Assembly (NCBI GenBank): GCA_048013815.1
Contig: CM106586.1
Span: 13,764,001 to 13,828,000, forward strand
Source of the DNA: Setoptus koraiensis
Lineage: Eukaryota > Arthropoda
Direction of reading: 5' to 3'
Length of the DNA: 64,000 bases
The position numbers and the translations under genes were made by a program. Under the pieces are notes generated by a model. It did no database searches and was not told the DNA's origin. It saw only the letters and a list, made by a program, of their open reading frames with translations. This document shows, piece by piece, positions 37,194-47,865 of the stretch (positions are counted from its first letter, which is position 1; every line of letters begins with the position of its first letter).

Positions 37194-37679
37194 ATCCATG
37201 AATAGGGCCAACAGAATCGGTTATCAACCGATTCGGTTCTAGCCAGGGGAAAACTCTGAAACTTCGTATTCGAGCAAAACAAGCATAGATAAGTCGTTTG
37301 AGGGGCACTTGTTTCCACCGAAATCACCGAATTTGTCAGATTTTTCCCATAACTACCGAAAATCCGTCGCCTGGCGTGAACACACAAATAGGCATAGGAA
37401 TTGAAAAATCTGCCAGACTGACAGACGCTTGCATTACATTACATGCTTCAAAGCGGCTGGCGTTCACACACACTCAATTCTATGCTAAAGTTTCAAATCT
37501 TTTAGGTCTATTTATCTGTCGTTGAGGGAGCGCGAAAAAATTTCAACGATTTTTTGTTGCTATCCATGAGCAAAATGTATGTTTCTACCGATTCCTACCG
37601 AAAAAACCCAGGTTTCTGAATGATTTCTACCGATTTAGGGCGAAAATAACTACCGATTCTGTTGGCCCTATCCATGAAT
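37194..37679. mobile_element. 466-bp TIR element (MITE) with 10-bp target duplication
   Basis: The element 37204-37669 begins AGGGCCAACAGAATCGGT and ends with the exact reverse complement. ATCCATGAAT flanks it directly on both sides (37194-37203 and 37670-37679). No transposase is encoded. A 10-bp duplication is most like Mutator-type (9-11 bp) DNA transposons, though the family is not proven. Further CCGATT/CTACCGA words inside suggest subterminal repeats. A worn relative of its end (ACCGATTCTGGTGGG) occurs at 36233-36247. Confidence 0.75.
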
Positions 37680-38607
37680 ATCCGTGAGCGTAGATATGGG
37701 TCGAAAGTATCGGTGAGCGTAGAGATGGGACATGTACAATGGATTCAAGGATAATCCGTGACTTTTTTTCAAAACAGATCGGATATTCGCCGGGGATATT
37801 CGAGCGCACCTCTACATGGAACATTAATGAACATTGTGAAATTGAAATACACCCCTTTCCCGCAGACAATAGACCAACTGAGAACAATAGTTTGTTGTGG
37901 CGCCACAAGTTGCATCGCGACAACAACAAAATGTCTGACTGTGTGTGAGTTGCTATCGTGTGTCGGTCGTTTGGCGTCTTACGTCCCAGCGGGTTAGCTT
38001 GTGTGTCTGCAAGCAGTCCACTGGTTGCGTTTTGCACGCTCGCCGATCAAATGTAATCCACAACTTGTCTTTCGATGTTTTCCGCTCAGGGGAGAGGCAT
38101 TATATTGGGTGTGAGGTTCAAATGAGGCATTTTGAACTAAAAAGGCTACGCTGCCTTCCACAGTGCATTTTCTCGCACAAACACTGCGCGTTGCTTCCAA
38201 TGTGCACCGATGTTTTAAGAAATATCCAACAGAGGCGCTGCTCAGAATTCATCCAACGAAGAATGGAGTGCAGCGCCGCCCTTGCGGAGCTTTTGTAAAC
38301 TAATCTAAGTGCACCAGAAAAACATGTGCTTGCTTAAATCGCACAATTCGTGCGTAAGCAAGATTTTGAGCTTGTTTAGCGCCACAGTACAACACAGGCA
38401 CACAATACTACTTTTCACTATCTGTGCTTCTGTGTTGCGCAGGTGTTTCTGTGCATGCCTCGCTTGATCCTAACACCCTATAGTGTGTTTTATCAAGTGC
38501 CGTTTGGAATGAAACGCCTCTAGTTGTTCGCTAGCTGTCTGTTGAGTAGCGTCAACCAGTTGAAACATTTATTGAAACACTCTACTCTCGGCTGTGCTTC
38601 TTTGCGC
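37680..38607. other. Spacer, no gene seen
   Basis: Mixed-composition DNA; several open frames on both strands overlap one another without family resemblance. Probably old repeat debris. Confidence 0.45.
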
Positions 38608-38752
38608 GCCCGTTGCGCCCTTGGCGGAGAAAAAAAGAAAAGCTATTGGAAAAAAAACGCACACAGTACCGTGTCAAAAAGTACAGTACAGTGTGCGTTT
38701 TTTCCAATGGCTTTTTTCCTATTTCTTTTTGAAGCCGCCAGGGCAGCGCACT
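38608..38752. repeat. Imperfect hairpin with ~60-bp arms
   Basis: The left arm (TTGGCGG, an A-rich run, ATTGGAAAAAAAACGCACAC, AGTAC) pairs with the right arm (GTAC, AGTGTGCGTTTTTTCCAAT, T-rich run, GCCGCCAGGG) around a ~12-base loop at 38670-38681. There are small bulges and mismatches. It could be a decayed inverted-repeat element or a hairpin RNA. Confidence 0.6.
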
Positions 38753-39140
38753 ATAGATAGATTGCATATTTCAAGATTTCATATTCACTGACTGCGCTCG
38801 ATTAACGTCAATCCCTAGCCAATTAGAGAGTGTTGCCTGTGAACTGGTGCGCCTCCCGTCACGAACGAGAGCCTTCGTCCCACATCGCATCTCAAACGAT
38901 GGGAGATTGGTTGGGAATCTCCCGGTTGGACGAATCTCCCCTAGGGGACTGTTAGCAAATCACGCAGACCACCAAAGGCAACAAGTGAGTCGCGAGTTTC
39001 CACAAACAATGCTATGCTCCTACAAGAAACTTGAGAGTTCCAAGTAGACTCTTCGATACCAAGGTGGTTTCGATCGGTTGACTAGTGTTATTAGTGGCCA
39101 TAGCGGATATATTCCAAAAAATATAGTTGGCCGACCGAAC

Positions 39141-39404
39141 ATGCCACGCAAGTTCTTTATCGTCGAGTATCCTCGCGGCGACAAAAGATTTCTTATCGAT
39201 AGAGAAACCAACAGATATTACAGTACATTGAAGTCTAACGGTACCCTGGAGCCTGACGCTATCCAGCGCGCACTCAATCAAAAACAATTATTTCTTTACT
39301 CACTCGGACTCGTGAAAAAAGAGGGACAAACGAAGGAACAAAAAGAGAGAATCGGAAATTTGGAACAAAAAATGAACTTTGAGCCTACCATTATCAGTGA
39401 ATAG
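39141..39404 (+). CDS. Hypothetical 87-residue protein
   Basis: From ATG 39141 the frame reads MPRKFFIVEYPRGDKRF...RETNRYYST followed by a Lys/Glu/Gln-rich C-terminus. The composition is protein-like rather than repeat-like (mixed hydrophobic and charged, no low complexity), and the frame is open upstream to 39078. I do not recognize it. It may be an exon of a larger gene or part of an old element. Confidence 0.3.
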   Translation: MPRKFFIVEYPRGDKRFLIDRETNRYYSTLKSNGTLEPDAIQRALNQKQLFLYSLGLVKKEGQTKEQKERIGNLEQKMNFEPTIISE

Positions 39405-41350
39405 AAAGCGCAACTCACTAGAAAAATATGTACGTTCCTAAATAAGGGTACCGAAAGTTCACACTGCCGGTGGCAAGAATAAAATCGATATCAATTGAAT
39501 AGCGAAAAACGAGGTCAGCTCTCAATTGATTATAATAATAAATTCAAGTGCGCTGCAAAAAAAAAACAAGGTTCTTTAGATCACTTTGCAGTGGTACTGT
39601 AATATCGTCGAAAATGTTATTTACGTGACTTACTGGCGCTTTGTGGATGAACTAGCATTCAGAACTTCTGAATCAGAAGGGTCAGACTGTCACACGCTAG
39701 CATTTCGAATATGCGATTATTTCATGATATGTATTAGCATGCGATTATCGATTCTCCAAGTTTGCTTCCATGGAAATGAACTAAATGATCCCTTTTATTG
39801 TGCTATAGTTACGGGAGCCAGTCGAAAAGCCGTCGATTGTTGAATTTTCAAATATTCAATGGTTGAAAATTACATTGTCCAACAATAAAAGTCGACTATT
39901 GAATAGTCGAAATTATGCATTTCGAATGGTAATGATTTGGATCATATAAAAAAAAAACTCGTGCTATTCTATTATTCTAATCACTTGGTTCAGAAGTGAA
40001 CCCTAGCTGAACGATGTATTGATGACCGGCTGCATATGAGTCAGTCACGCGGATATAAACTAAGATCATGAGTATGACTAGCTGAATAAATACATGTAAT
40101 TGGATTCATCACGCAAACGCCCATCACCAAAATTAGATCCCAAGTTTTGGTGCTCGACTCAGTTGGTGAATCTAGGTTTGGCTAAAAAGATATAAACAAT
40201 TCATGAAATGCTTCTATTTAAAGGGTGCGTGTGATGCTCGACTAACTCATTCCGGCTATTCTCAATCAATCAGAGGACTTACTTTCATTTACACTGGTTG
40301 TAGTAGTTGATGTCCCAACTGAGGACTTTCTCATAACTGTGAATATGCAGCGAAGCGCTCAAAATATCTCACCAAGCTGACAGCAATTCATAGTTCTGGT
40401 GTGCATTGTGGTCTCCAGTTAAGTGGGAAAATTTCTAAGAATGACAAGAAACTCTCTGATCTTAGGTCTATTCTCAACGAGAGCCTGATTGTATTTAATT
40501 CTATTCGTAGCCAGGTTCTTTAGAATATGATTGGAGCACTAGGAGCTGATCTAATGAGAGATTAAACCCATTAACGAGGCGTGTGTGCATGTGGATAGAC
40601 CGTTCAATGTCTGCAATGACGCAATAACTGGAGGTCAACTCTTTGCTATGCCTGCTTCGGTTGAAAGTAGTCTAACAATGATGTAAGGCAGTTCTGCGAC
40701 ATCTCAGTAACTACAGCTGTAGTAACTCAAAGTTACGTAAGCTAGCTACATCTGTAGCTACATGTAGACACTAACATTGCTATTGTTGTGAGATCAAGTG
40801 CACCAATGACGACGTCTCTCAAGGTCAATCTTTTATTTTCGTTGCCTGTCATGTGAGTGAATCCTATTATATTGCAATGGGATTCTGAATTAATTGTGTA
40901 CTTTGTTCAACATAATTTGAATATTGTCTTTACATCTGATACAGATTTTATCTGCAAGTAACAGACGAACAAGCGGACAAATATACTTCATGTGATTGAT
41001 TATATCAGCATAATAATTAGTACTATATTTGTAGTGTCGACAGAATATATCGGCGGAGAATCACCTGAGCTGACAGATACAACGATATGATGGAGTGTTT
41101 ATGATATTTACAGGAGATTATTAGACGACAGCAAGACAATTGCACCATATTACAGAATCTCTAAATAGTAAATAGATAGCTATTTATCGAAATAAAGCGA
41201 GCAGCCATATTGCCAGAGCAACAAAATCAATGTCACTGTAAAACTCGGCCTATTCAATTAGGATTCATTAGTTATCATCTATATATTTATATATCACTAT
41301 CTATTTATTTATAAAACTAAATTTACTAATCGTCAATTTCGGCCCCCATA
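39405..41350. other. Long AT-rich spacer
   Basis: No coding region, structural RNA or strong repeat was seen. Self-complementary words of the GTCGACTATTGAATAGTCGA kind occur near 39890-39910. Confidence 0.5.
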
Positions 41351-42202
41351 ATGACCACTGAAAATAAGATACATAAGCTGAAACGCAAGGAACTGGTGGT
41401 GTTTGATTTCGACGATACCCTCGTTGACTGCAACTCAGACACTTGGATTCATCAGTTGGCCCCAGAGAAAACTATCCCAAAAAAACTGTTGTACAGAGAG
41501 GGACAAGATTACTTGGAGCACGTGCAAAAGGTTTTGGATTATTTGCACTCGGAAAAAGTCTCAAAGCAAGACTATATTTCTTGTTTGAGTAAGATGCCCC
41601 AAGTAGATCATATGATTGATACATTGGTTGGAAATTTGGCCAAGCATAGAGATAAATACGATATGATCATTCTGAGTGATGCCAATTCGTTTTTTATATC
41701 AACATTCTTGGAGGCACGGTCTGTTTCGGATTATTTCTCGGCAATACTCACCAACTCAAGCATTTTCAACGACGATGGCCAATTAATATTGAAGGGCTAT
41801 CATGTTCAAGAATTTTGTCCCATTAGCTCCCGTAATTTGTGTAAAGGCGACGCCTTAAAGGATTTCATAGGAAAACAAATGCTATATCACAACACTGTTT
41901 ACACCTGCATTAGTTATGTTGGTGATGGCGAAAATGATTTGTGTCCCAGTACAAAGCTCAGTAACAAAGACAGAATATTTCCTCGAAAAAATTTCCCATT
42001 GCACAGATTGTGCTCTAAACTCAAGCTAAGCCCCACGGATTCTAATGGACACTCATCAGAACGAATAAGAGATGAACTCAATACAATAGTAGCCAGTCTC
42101 AAGTCACCGGTGTTTCCGTGGACCAACGGAAAAGACATACTCGAAATCATTATGCCTAATATGTCGGAGGACAAAAATAACAATGATATCGGAAATGAAT
42201 GA
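41351..42202 (+). CDS. PHOSPHO2: PHOSPHO-type HAD phosphatase
   Basis: HAD-superfamily phosphatase of the PHOSPHO1/PHOSPHO2 group; the family hydrolyses phosphoethanolamine/phosphocholine (PHOSPHO1) or pyridoxal phosphate (PHOSPHO2), cytosolic, Mg-dependent. 283 residues, one exon. Motif I FDFDDTL with nucleophile and acid Asp19/Asp21; motif II SDANS (109-113); motif IV GDGENDLCP (191-199), as in PHOSPHO proteins, followed by RIFPRKNFPLHRL, which parallels the FPRRGYPMHRL stretch. All catalytic residues are present, so it should be active. The C-terminal ~45 residues exceed the usual length. Several AATAAA-like signals lie at 42267-42281. The choice between PHOSPHO1 and PHOSPHO2 is not settled by the sequence. 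Confidence 0.9.
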   Translation: MTTENKIHKLKRKELVVFDFDDTLVDCNSDTWIHQLAPEKTIPKKLLYREGQDYLEHVQKVLDYLHSEKVSKQDYISCLSKMPQVDHMIDTLVGNLAKHRDKYDMIILSDANSFFISTFLEARSVSDYFSAILTNSSIFNDDGQLILKGYHVQEFCPISSRNLCKGDALKDFIGKQMLYHNTVYTCISYVGDGENDLCPSTKLSNKDRIFPRKNFPLHRLCSKLKLSPTDSNGHSSERIRDELNTIVASLKSPVFPWTNGKDILEIIMPNMSEDKNNNDIGNE

Positions 42203-42765
42203 TCGTATAAGTATAAATATAAAATTATATGTTATGTTCTTCGTCATATAGTATATGTCGCATTTAAATAAATAAATAAAGCACTAGCTTTCGGTTGTAA
42301 ATCTATTTGAATGACTCCATTAAATTGTTGCCACTGGCAACTTGCCAGTCATGGAAAAATAATCGACTGGCTTTGGCGCCAAAAAATCATCACAGTGGCA
42401 AAAAGATTGTTTTTTCCACTGGATTCCAGAAAATATGAATAGAATCTTTCCACTGAATCCATCCAATAGAACAGTCAAAAGTGTTTTTTCACATATTGCA
42501 ACCCATATTGCGAGCGACAACTTCGGATTAGAAATTGCAATTTATTGGCGTTGTACCGGGATTTTCCGGGAAAGTGAATAGTGTTTTCTTGCTCCCCAGA
42601 AACAGCCGAGTTCAACCAGCTACATGGAATGTTGATCGGCGTGTCGGGCAAAGGAAGGTTTCCTTGTTAGTCATTCTAGGTGTATATTGACAGAAGAAAA
42701 TTGAATATTTGAGGCCCCAGATGAATCGCACGGTGGCAGTATTTATCTGCACACTAATTTTATAA
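42203..42765. other. Spacer, no gene seen
   Basis: Begins with AATAAA-type signals of the phosphatase gene. The rest has no supported coding region. Confidence 0.5.
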
Positions 42766-43005
42766 TACACCTTCGGTGAATGTGATGGCGATCTGAGATG
42801 CAACACCTATGCTGGCGGTCTTAAAGGATGACTATTGCAGCGAATTGGTGAACATTCGATTTCTTCTTGCACGCGTTTGTCATCTTCTAAACTGACATCA
42901 ACACTGTTAGTTTCCTCTTTAGCCAAATAGCCTCTCCATGCTAGCCTGGATATTGTATAGATAGGATTTTGAGCATAGGAATAGCTATTTTAGAGTTCCA
43001 ATTTT
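42766..43005. pseudogene. Two opposed relics of the His-rich-linker membrane family
   Basis: On plus, about 42776-42856 reads GECDGDLRCNTYAGGLKG, then a stop where the family has Trp, then LLQRIGEH: the conserved CYTY-GGL-GWLL motif. On minus, about 42861-42985 reads SYAQNPIYTISRLAWRGYLAK...SVDVSLEDDKRVQ, the segment that normally lies upstream of that motif. The two pieces face opposite ways, so the relic has been internally inverted as well as truncated. Confidence 0.75.
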
Positions 43006-43238
43006 TACATTGTCGGTTGTTTCCGCTGAAAGAGACTCATGATCCTCCTATCATAATCATTCATAGGATTCGGCTAAAAATAACTCATCAATAAAATGTC
43101 GCATGCAGAAAATGTTAATTTGGCACAATATCTGTCATATCTAAATATTGAAAAAACTATAGACCTCAGTGAGATATTCATCTCTTCAAGTGCGTAACTG
43201 ACTGACTTCAGCTCAAATTAAGATTTTCGCAGACAAAA

Positions 43239-44798
43239 ATGATGCAATTCAATGAGACGTTGTTATTTGGTTGCCTGATTTTCTTCATCAGCCTGTTGTG
43301 CTCGAGAATCAATGCTGCAGAGCCCGATGAATGGACCAAAGAAAAATGCAGAGAAACTTTCAGGAACATTGTCACTATCAAGGAGTTTCAGTTTTATGCT
43401 AACAAAATTGTAAAGGACGGGAATGACAGGAAATGGATGGACGGTGATGTAATAATGGACACTGCAGCACTGAATAGATGTATGCACAGTGTAGACGGTT
43501 ACGGTGATCTTGAAGCGCTCAAAGAAATTACTGATCAAGTTTCTAACATTCATTCAGTTTGTCAGTCGGAGTTCGCCGATCATTTGTTGGCTTTTGACAG
43601 AAGAATGCGAGACAATTTGGCCAACAACCAGATTCTCTTTTTCACAAGCAAACAAAAACATCGACTAGCTCGATTTTTCACTTTATTAGCTGGTCAGGTG
43701 GCTGTCACTTGCAAAAAGTCACTTTCGAAAAAGCTTGAATCGGCTGAAAATACAAATAGTGATTTAGTCACAAGTTTAGATCTGATCATTGAATCCGTTA
43801 CAATGAGTGTCGAAGGTCGACAACCATCACCATTGTCTGCATCTGTGAATAACAAACTTCCATTTGGCATAAATATGCTAATAGAATTGGCTTTTAGAGG
43901 AAAAACCAAACCAGTTAGCAAAGTGGAAAATTTGATATTGTTAGACTCGATGAAACCAGAACCGGAAGCTACATTGTTCATTGGTGTAACTATAAATGAT
44001 GGTGAAAAGTTTGAGGAATTTGTTAAAACAAAACGGGCTTGTCGCTTGATCGACAAATATGCTCAAAACTCAGTCTACACAATAGCCAAACTAGCTTGGA
44101 GAGGTTTTCTCGCTAGTGATGAGAAAAATAGTGTTAATAGTTCACTGGATGAGGATGAACGTGTGCAGAAATGGATTAAGGCCATTCAATATTGTCATAG
44201 TGTTCTATTGGTCAGAGCAAATTTAGATTTGGAACAAGAGCAGCAAATGCAGCTAGATAAGGATATTCTAAATGATGGCGAACAATTGATTACCATCGAC
44301 ATAGTTAGAGACATTGATCAAAAAGCAATTGACAATCACTCTAATACGGATAGTGACTCGACTGATATGAGACATGTTGGTCATATTTATGAACAAGTGG
44401 ACAGGTTTGCTGAACTAGACGGTGATCTGACATGTTACACGTATACGGGAGGCCTCAGTGGATGGCTAATTAAGCAAATGGGAGAACGATTCGTGTTAAT
44501 AAATCATATGAGAGTGAATGTAAGCGATGAATCATTCAGACGATCCTTACTAAGAGATGATCGAGATACTGAAACTGAGGTTCAATTTGGAGGCACAGCC
44601 GCAACCGTAACTAGTGGATCACATGCAACAACCTCAAGTGTTATTATGGCCCATCATCATTTTTTGTTTAGTCACCATACCGGCATATCAGTGGCAATTG
44701 GCGTTGCGAACCTTGTGCTTATCATAATTGCTGCTCTGTGTCAACTGGGGTCGCCTCCACCACCAGGAGGACGAGGAGGACTGGGAGGACCAATATGA
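43239..44798 (+). CDS. Single-pass membrane protein, His-rich-linker family, member 2
   Basis: 519 residues, one exon. Signal peptide (about 1-28), mature N-terminus EPDEWTKEKCRETFRNI, then the family blocks CMHSVDGYGDLEALKEI, VCQSEFADHLL, KQKHRLARFFTLLAGQVAVTCKKS, KVENLILLDSMKPEPEA, RACRLIDKYAQNSVYTIAKL, CHSVLLV, CYTYTGGLSGWLIKQMG, TETEVQFGGTAATV, a His-rich stretch (MAHHHFLFSHH) and a C-terminal membrane helix (ISVAIGVANLVLIIIAAL), ending in a short Pro/Gly tail. It is closer to member 3 than to member 1. Type I surface topology is inferred; function unknown. Confidence 0.8.
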   Translation: MMQFNETLLFGCLIFFISLLCSRINAAEPDEWTKEKCRETFRNIVTIKEFQFYANKIVKDGNDRKWMDGDVIMDTAALNRCMHSVDGYGDLEALKEITDQVSNIHSVCQSEFADHLLAFDRRMRDNLANNQILFFTSKQKHRLARFFTLLAGQVAVTCKKSLSKKLESAENTNSDLVTSLDLIIESVTMSVEGRQPSPLSASVNNKLPFGINMLIELAFRGKTKPVSKVENLILLDSMKPEPEATLFIGVTINDGEKFEEFVKTKRACRLIDKYAQNSVYTIAKLAWRGFLASDEKNSVNSSLDEDERVQKWIKAIQYCHSVLLVRANLDLEQEQQMQLDKDILNDGEQLITIDIVRDIDQKAIDNHSNTDSDSTDMRHVGHIYEQVDRFAELDGDLTCYTYTGGLSGWLIKQMGERFVLINHMRVNVSDESFRRSLLRDDRDTETEVQFGGTAATVTSGSHATTSSVIMAHHHFLFSHHTGISVAIGVANLVLIIIAALCQLGSPPPPGGRGGLGGPI

Positions 44799-45555
44799 CC
44801 TAAAGTAGATTACCTTAGAATGAAGGGTTTTCACTGCGGAGACATTCATGAGATAGATGCCAATGGATATTCGTCTACAATGGCCACTAGCCAACGAGAA
44901 CACGAAGCGTTCTCGTTGTTTACATATTGCAAAAGAGCTTCTCATTAGAATCATTCCAATCAATTAAATTAGTGATGCAGTATATGAAATAAACGAGGCC
45001 ACTCTTAGATTAAGACAAATGAAAACAATTTATCCCCTCAGTCAGTGGACTGAGGCGGAGAGATCATAGGTCGAGGAGGTGCTGTTGATTTTCCACTCCC
45101 CAGTTCTCCTTAGTTCTCCCTCGATCTTTCAGACCTCGAGAGAAAGAGGAAAACCCCCAGAAAAAAGTATGACTGATTTCGTAACCAGTACCGTGATCAC
45201 GATCTAATAAAGTAAAGGAGTAACACATGTAAGCATCTTGTGCAACGCACGTCTGTGGAAGCGCGTGGCTAGAAGAAGAAGAAGAGTGAAAAACGGAGAC
45301 GAGACTGTCGAGTTATGTGCCAGTTTGCAATACAGTAGTTGTAATAGTGGAGCAATCAGCGAAAACCTCTTCAGATCTCACCAAATCTCTCGTCTGCTGC
45401 CGACTCAGCACGTTTCTATATTTAAAGTTGTAAATCCAAAGAGAGATCTCTCATTAGCTGAATACATTGTTATCACGTACACTTAGGTCTATCGAGTAGG
45501 CAGTTATCTTAGAACAGTTTTATTAATTTATTGACCAGCGCATCATTTACAAACA
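44799..45555. other. Spacer upstream of the F-box gene
   Basis: Contains small inverted repeats (CTCAGTCAGTGGACTGAG near 45037, CCTC...GAGAAAGAGG near 45118-45150). No coding support. Confidence 0.45.
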
Positions 45556-47769
45556 ATGGATCTTTTCGAAATGTTGCCGTCGGAGCTGTTGCTCAGGATC
45601 CTCAGTTATTTGGACTTACTTGATCGATACAATTTAGCCCAAATGTCACAAAGATTGAGCGAGTTAATTCATGATACCAACAGATTTCAAGACGGGTTCG
45701 CTCTCAGTAGCCCCCGATCGGAGCTTCTAGATTGTCAAGTGTTGGAGCCAATTCTTCGTGAGCTGCCAAAAATAAGACGGCTCGACCTGAGCTATGCGAT
45801 CAGAAGATATGTGCCGAGTTCTCATTCCTATCTCATGGATAACTGCAGCTTATTAACCACACTTAATTTGAGTGGCTCATCATTCGCAGCCAACGAGCTC
45901 ACTATGATGCTACGGCCTTTACGACATTTGACGGCGCTCGCACTGGATCATGTCGAGCTAGATGACCCGAATGAATTAAACTTAGCCTTGCCGAACATAT
46001 TCGACAAGCTGTTGCATCTCAGCATAATGGGAATCAAACGAAAACGTTTCCGCGAAGGCGACATCAGAGGATGCATGCTGCGTTCGCTAGATATCAGGAG
46101 GAGTTTCATAGTTGGTGATCCCGACGAACTTGAACACGAGGACGTATGGAGTTGTGAAGAAGCAAACCTTTTTCTGCTCGGTTGTCCACGATTGGAGAGC
46201 CTAGCGTTGACAGTGAAACAAGAGGAGTGGGGGAGCGCTTTTCTTAGCCGTATCTCTCAGCCGCATCATCCCGCGTATACTCGATTGCGCACTCTTGTTC
46301 TTGATCAATGCTACGACGATAATTTGTCATGTGACTTGATGACAATTATTAGCGGCGAACAAGCTGAATTACAGTATGAAAAAAGCACCACTCGCGCCAA
46401 CAAACTTAAAAAAATTACCTGCCCAAAAGCGATACGTGATTTGGAGAATCGTGTGTTGTCAATTTACAATGATTATTGGCTGCCAGAGTATCAACAACAA
46501 ATATTCACCGTGCGATGGAAGCGAGAATTTCGCCATAATATAAATTTTCTCATAGCGTTGCTAGATCGCCGCATACTGGACAATTCGTTCGCAAGAAAAA
46601 TCCATCATTTCAATGATATGCAAATGGTTGAATACGACTGCGTGGGTGATAGAAAGCTGTGGTCAGTCACAGGAATGCCTATATGCCTGAATAATGAGCG
46701 ATTTTTATATTTGAAATTTGAGATAGAAGAATTCTCGTCAGTGAAAAGCGGCATGGCGAAATCAGGCAATTACTTGGTGACCAACAAGAGTCTCGAGCGG
46801 TTCTATCAGGACTCGATCGAGAGGCTAAAAAGAAACATAAGACGCATTGCCGGCGATGCATTGTTGCGTGAAATTATCCAGAAAAGTTGTGGACACGGAA
46901 AAGTCGTGTGTAACTTAGATTCCAATAACCCGCTGAGACCACGTGAGTACGCAAACATACGCACGGCGAACGAGGCCATTAGATCGGCAGTATTCAATCG
47001 AATCACTCTATTGGAGGCACCAGGACAAGAGACGAACAGGATAAAGTCTATCGTGTCATTGGCAACTTATTTATTCAGGACAATACCATGCCTTCCTATA
47101 GAGCCTTGTAGCTCAAAACTATTGATATGCGCAGGTAGTGCCGGTTCGCTCGAGGCTATCGCAAATAAAATCCGCGAATTGGAGGAGTGGACTGACATGG
47201 ATTGGACTGACAATTGGAGTGATTTGTGTGGGTTTAATGCGAATGTGAGAATATTCAGCTCCGACTCTCAGCCGCGACAATCATCTCGTTCCTATTCTGA
47301 TATTTCCATTGATGAAGATATTATTTTTAATATTTCTGATGATGATGACTATGAGGAATGTCACTGTGAGGAGGTCAATGTGGAAAATTTGAGAATCGAC
47401 ACGAGAGATCTAAAAGTCGATGTAGAAGAAAGAAGAATGTTTGGACGCATGTCGTGTACAAGGCGAATTTTCCTCGATGATTTTGGTACCGTTAGAACTA
47501 AGTGCAACGTGATTTTATGCACTTTTCAAGATGCACTCAAATTGTCGGCGTGGAGCAAACTGTTAATCGATTCTTTAATACTTTACGAATGTAACGAGTT
47601 CATTATGTCTGATGTGCATCTGTTATTTCATTTTTTACCCAGACGGACAGTACTTGTGTCCGACAGTAATAAGGAAGACGCTGTATTTACTAGTTTCAAA
47701 AAGATGGGCTTCAAGCCTATATTGCTGAATGATATTTGTTATAGCAAAGACGACATAATAAATATTTAA
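45556..47769 (+). CDS. F-box/LRR protein with degenerate Sen1/UPF1-type helicase domain
   Basis: 737 residues, one exon, good start context (AAACAATGG). Residues 1-45 (FEMLPSELLLRILSYLDLLDRYNLAQMSQRL) are a typical F-box, expected to bind Skp1 in an SCF ubiquitin ligase. About 60-260 are leucine-rich repeats (RRLDLSY, LTTLNLSG, LTALALDHV, LRSLDIRR, LESLALTV). From about 440 it resembles a superfamily-1 helicase RecA1 domain: ANEAIRSAVFNRITLLEAPGQETNR (487-494 in place of GPPGTGKT), KLLICAGSAGSLEAIANKI (motif Ia position, cf. LVCAPSNAAIDEI), NVRIFSSDS, CNVILCTFQDA, LIDSLILYEC (677-679 in place of DEA), and TVLVSDSNKEDAV (cf. LVGDPKQLP). Walker A and B residues are lost and no second RecA domain follows, so it cannot be an ordinary helicase. 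Inference: a substrate- or nucleic-acid-binding module in an F-box adaptor. Confidence 0.72.
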   Translation: MDLFEMLPSELLLRILSYLDLLDRYNLAQMSQRLSELIHDTNRFQDGFALSSPRSELLDCQVLEPILRELPKIRRLDLSYAIRRYVPSSHSYLMDNCSLLTTLNLSGSSFAANELTMMLRPLRHLTALALDHVELDDPNELNLALPNIFDKLLHLSIMGIKRKRFREGDIRGCMLRSLDIRRSFIVGDPDELEHEDVWSCEEANLFLLGCPRLESLALTVKQEEWGSAFLSRISQPHHPAYTRLRTLVLDQCYDDNLSCDLMTIISGEQAELQYEKSTTRANKLKKITCPKAIRDLENRVLSIYNDYWLPEYQQQIFTVRWKREFRHNINFLIALLDRRILDNSFARKIHHFNDMQMVEYDCVGDRKLWSVTGMPICLNNERFLYLKFEIEEFSSVKSGMAKSGNYLVTNKSLERFYQDSIERLKRNIRRIAGDALLREIIQKSCGHGKVVCNLDSNNPLRPREYANIRTANEAIRSAVFNRITLLEAPGQETNRIKSIVSLATYLFRTIPCLPIEPCSSKLLICAGSAGSLEAIANKIRELEEWTDMDWTDNWSDLCGFNANVRIFSSDSQPRQSSRSYSDISIDEDIIFNISDDDDYEECHCEEVNVENLRIDTRDLKVDVEERRMFGRMSCTRRIFLDDFGTVRTKCNVILCTFQDALKLSAWSKLLIDSLILYECNEFIMSDVHLLFHFLPRRTVLVSDSNKEDAVFTSFKKMGFKPILLNDICYSKDDIINI

Positions 47770-47865
47770 TCATTGTAAGTTTAAGTCGTACCGACTCGGT
47801 CATTGAATCAATTAAATTGATTGTTTCAATTATTCAGGATTAGTTGTACGTGTTGTCGATGTTAG

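Noticed and set aside
36298-37211. Matching open frames in both foldback arms (MGCFYFWSSVLENRVW...)
   Set aside because: They are the same DNA read twice because the arms are inverted copies; no similarity to a transposase or other protein.
45238-45486. 82-codon frame before the F-box gene
   Set aside because: Basic low-complexity start (RRRRRVKN), no family match, and not in frame with the F-box start.
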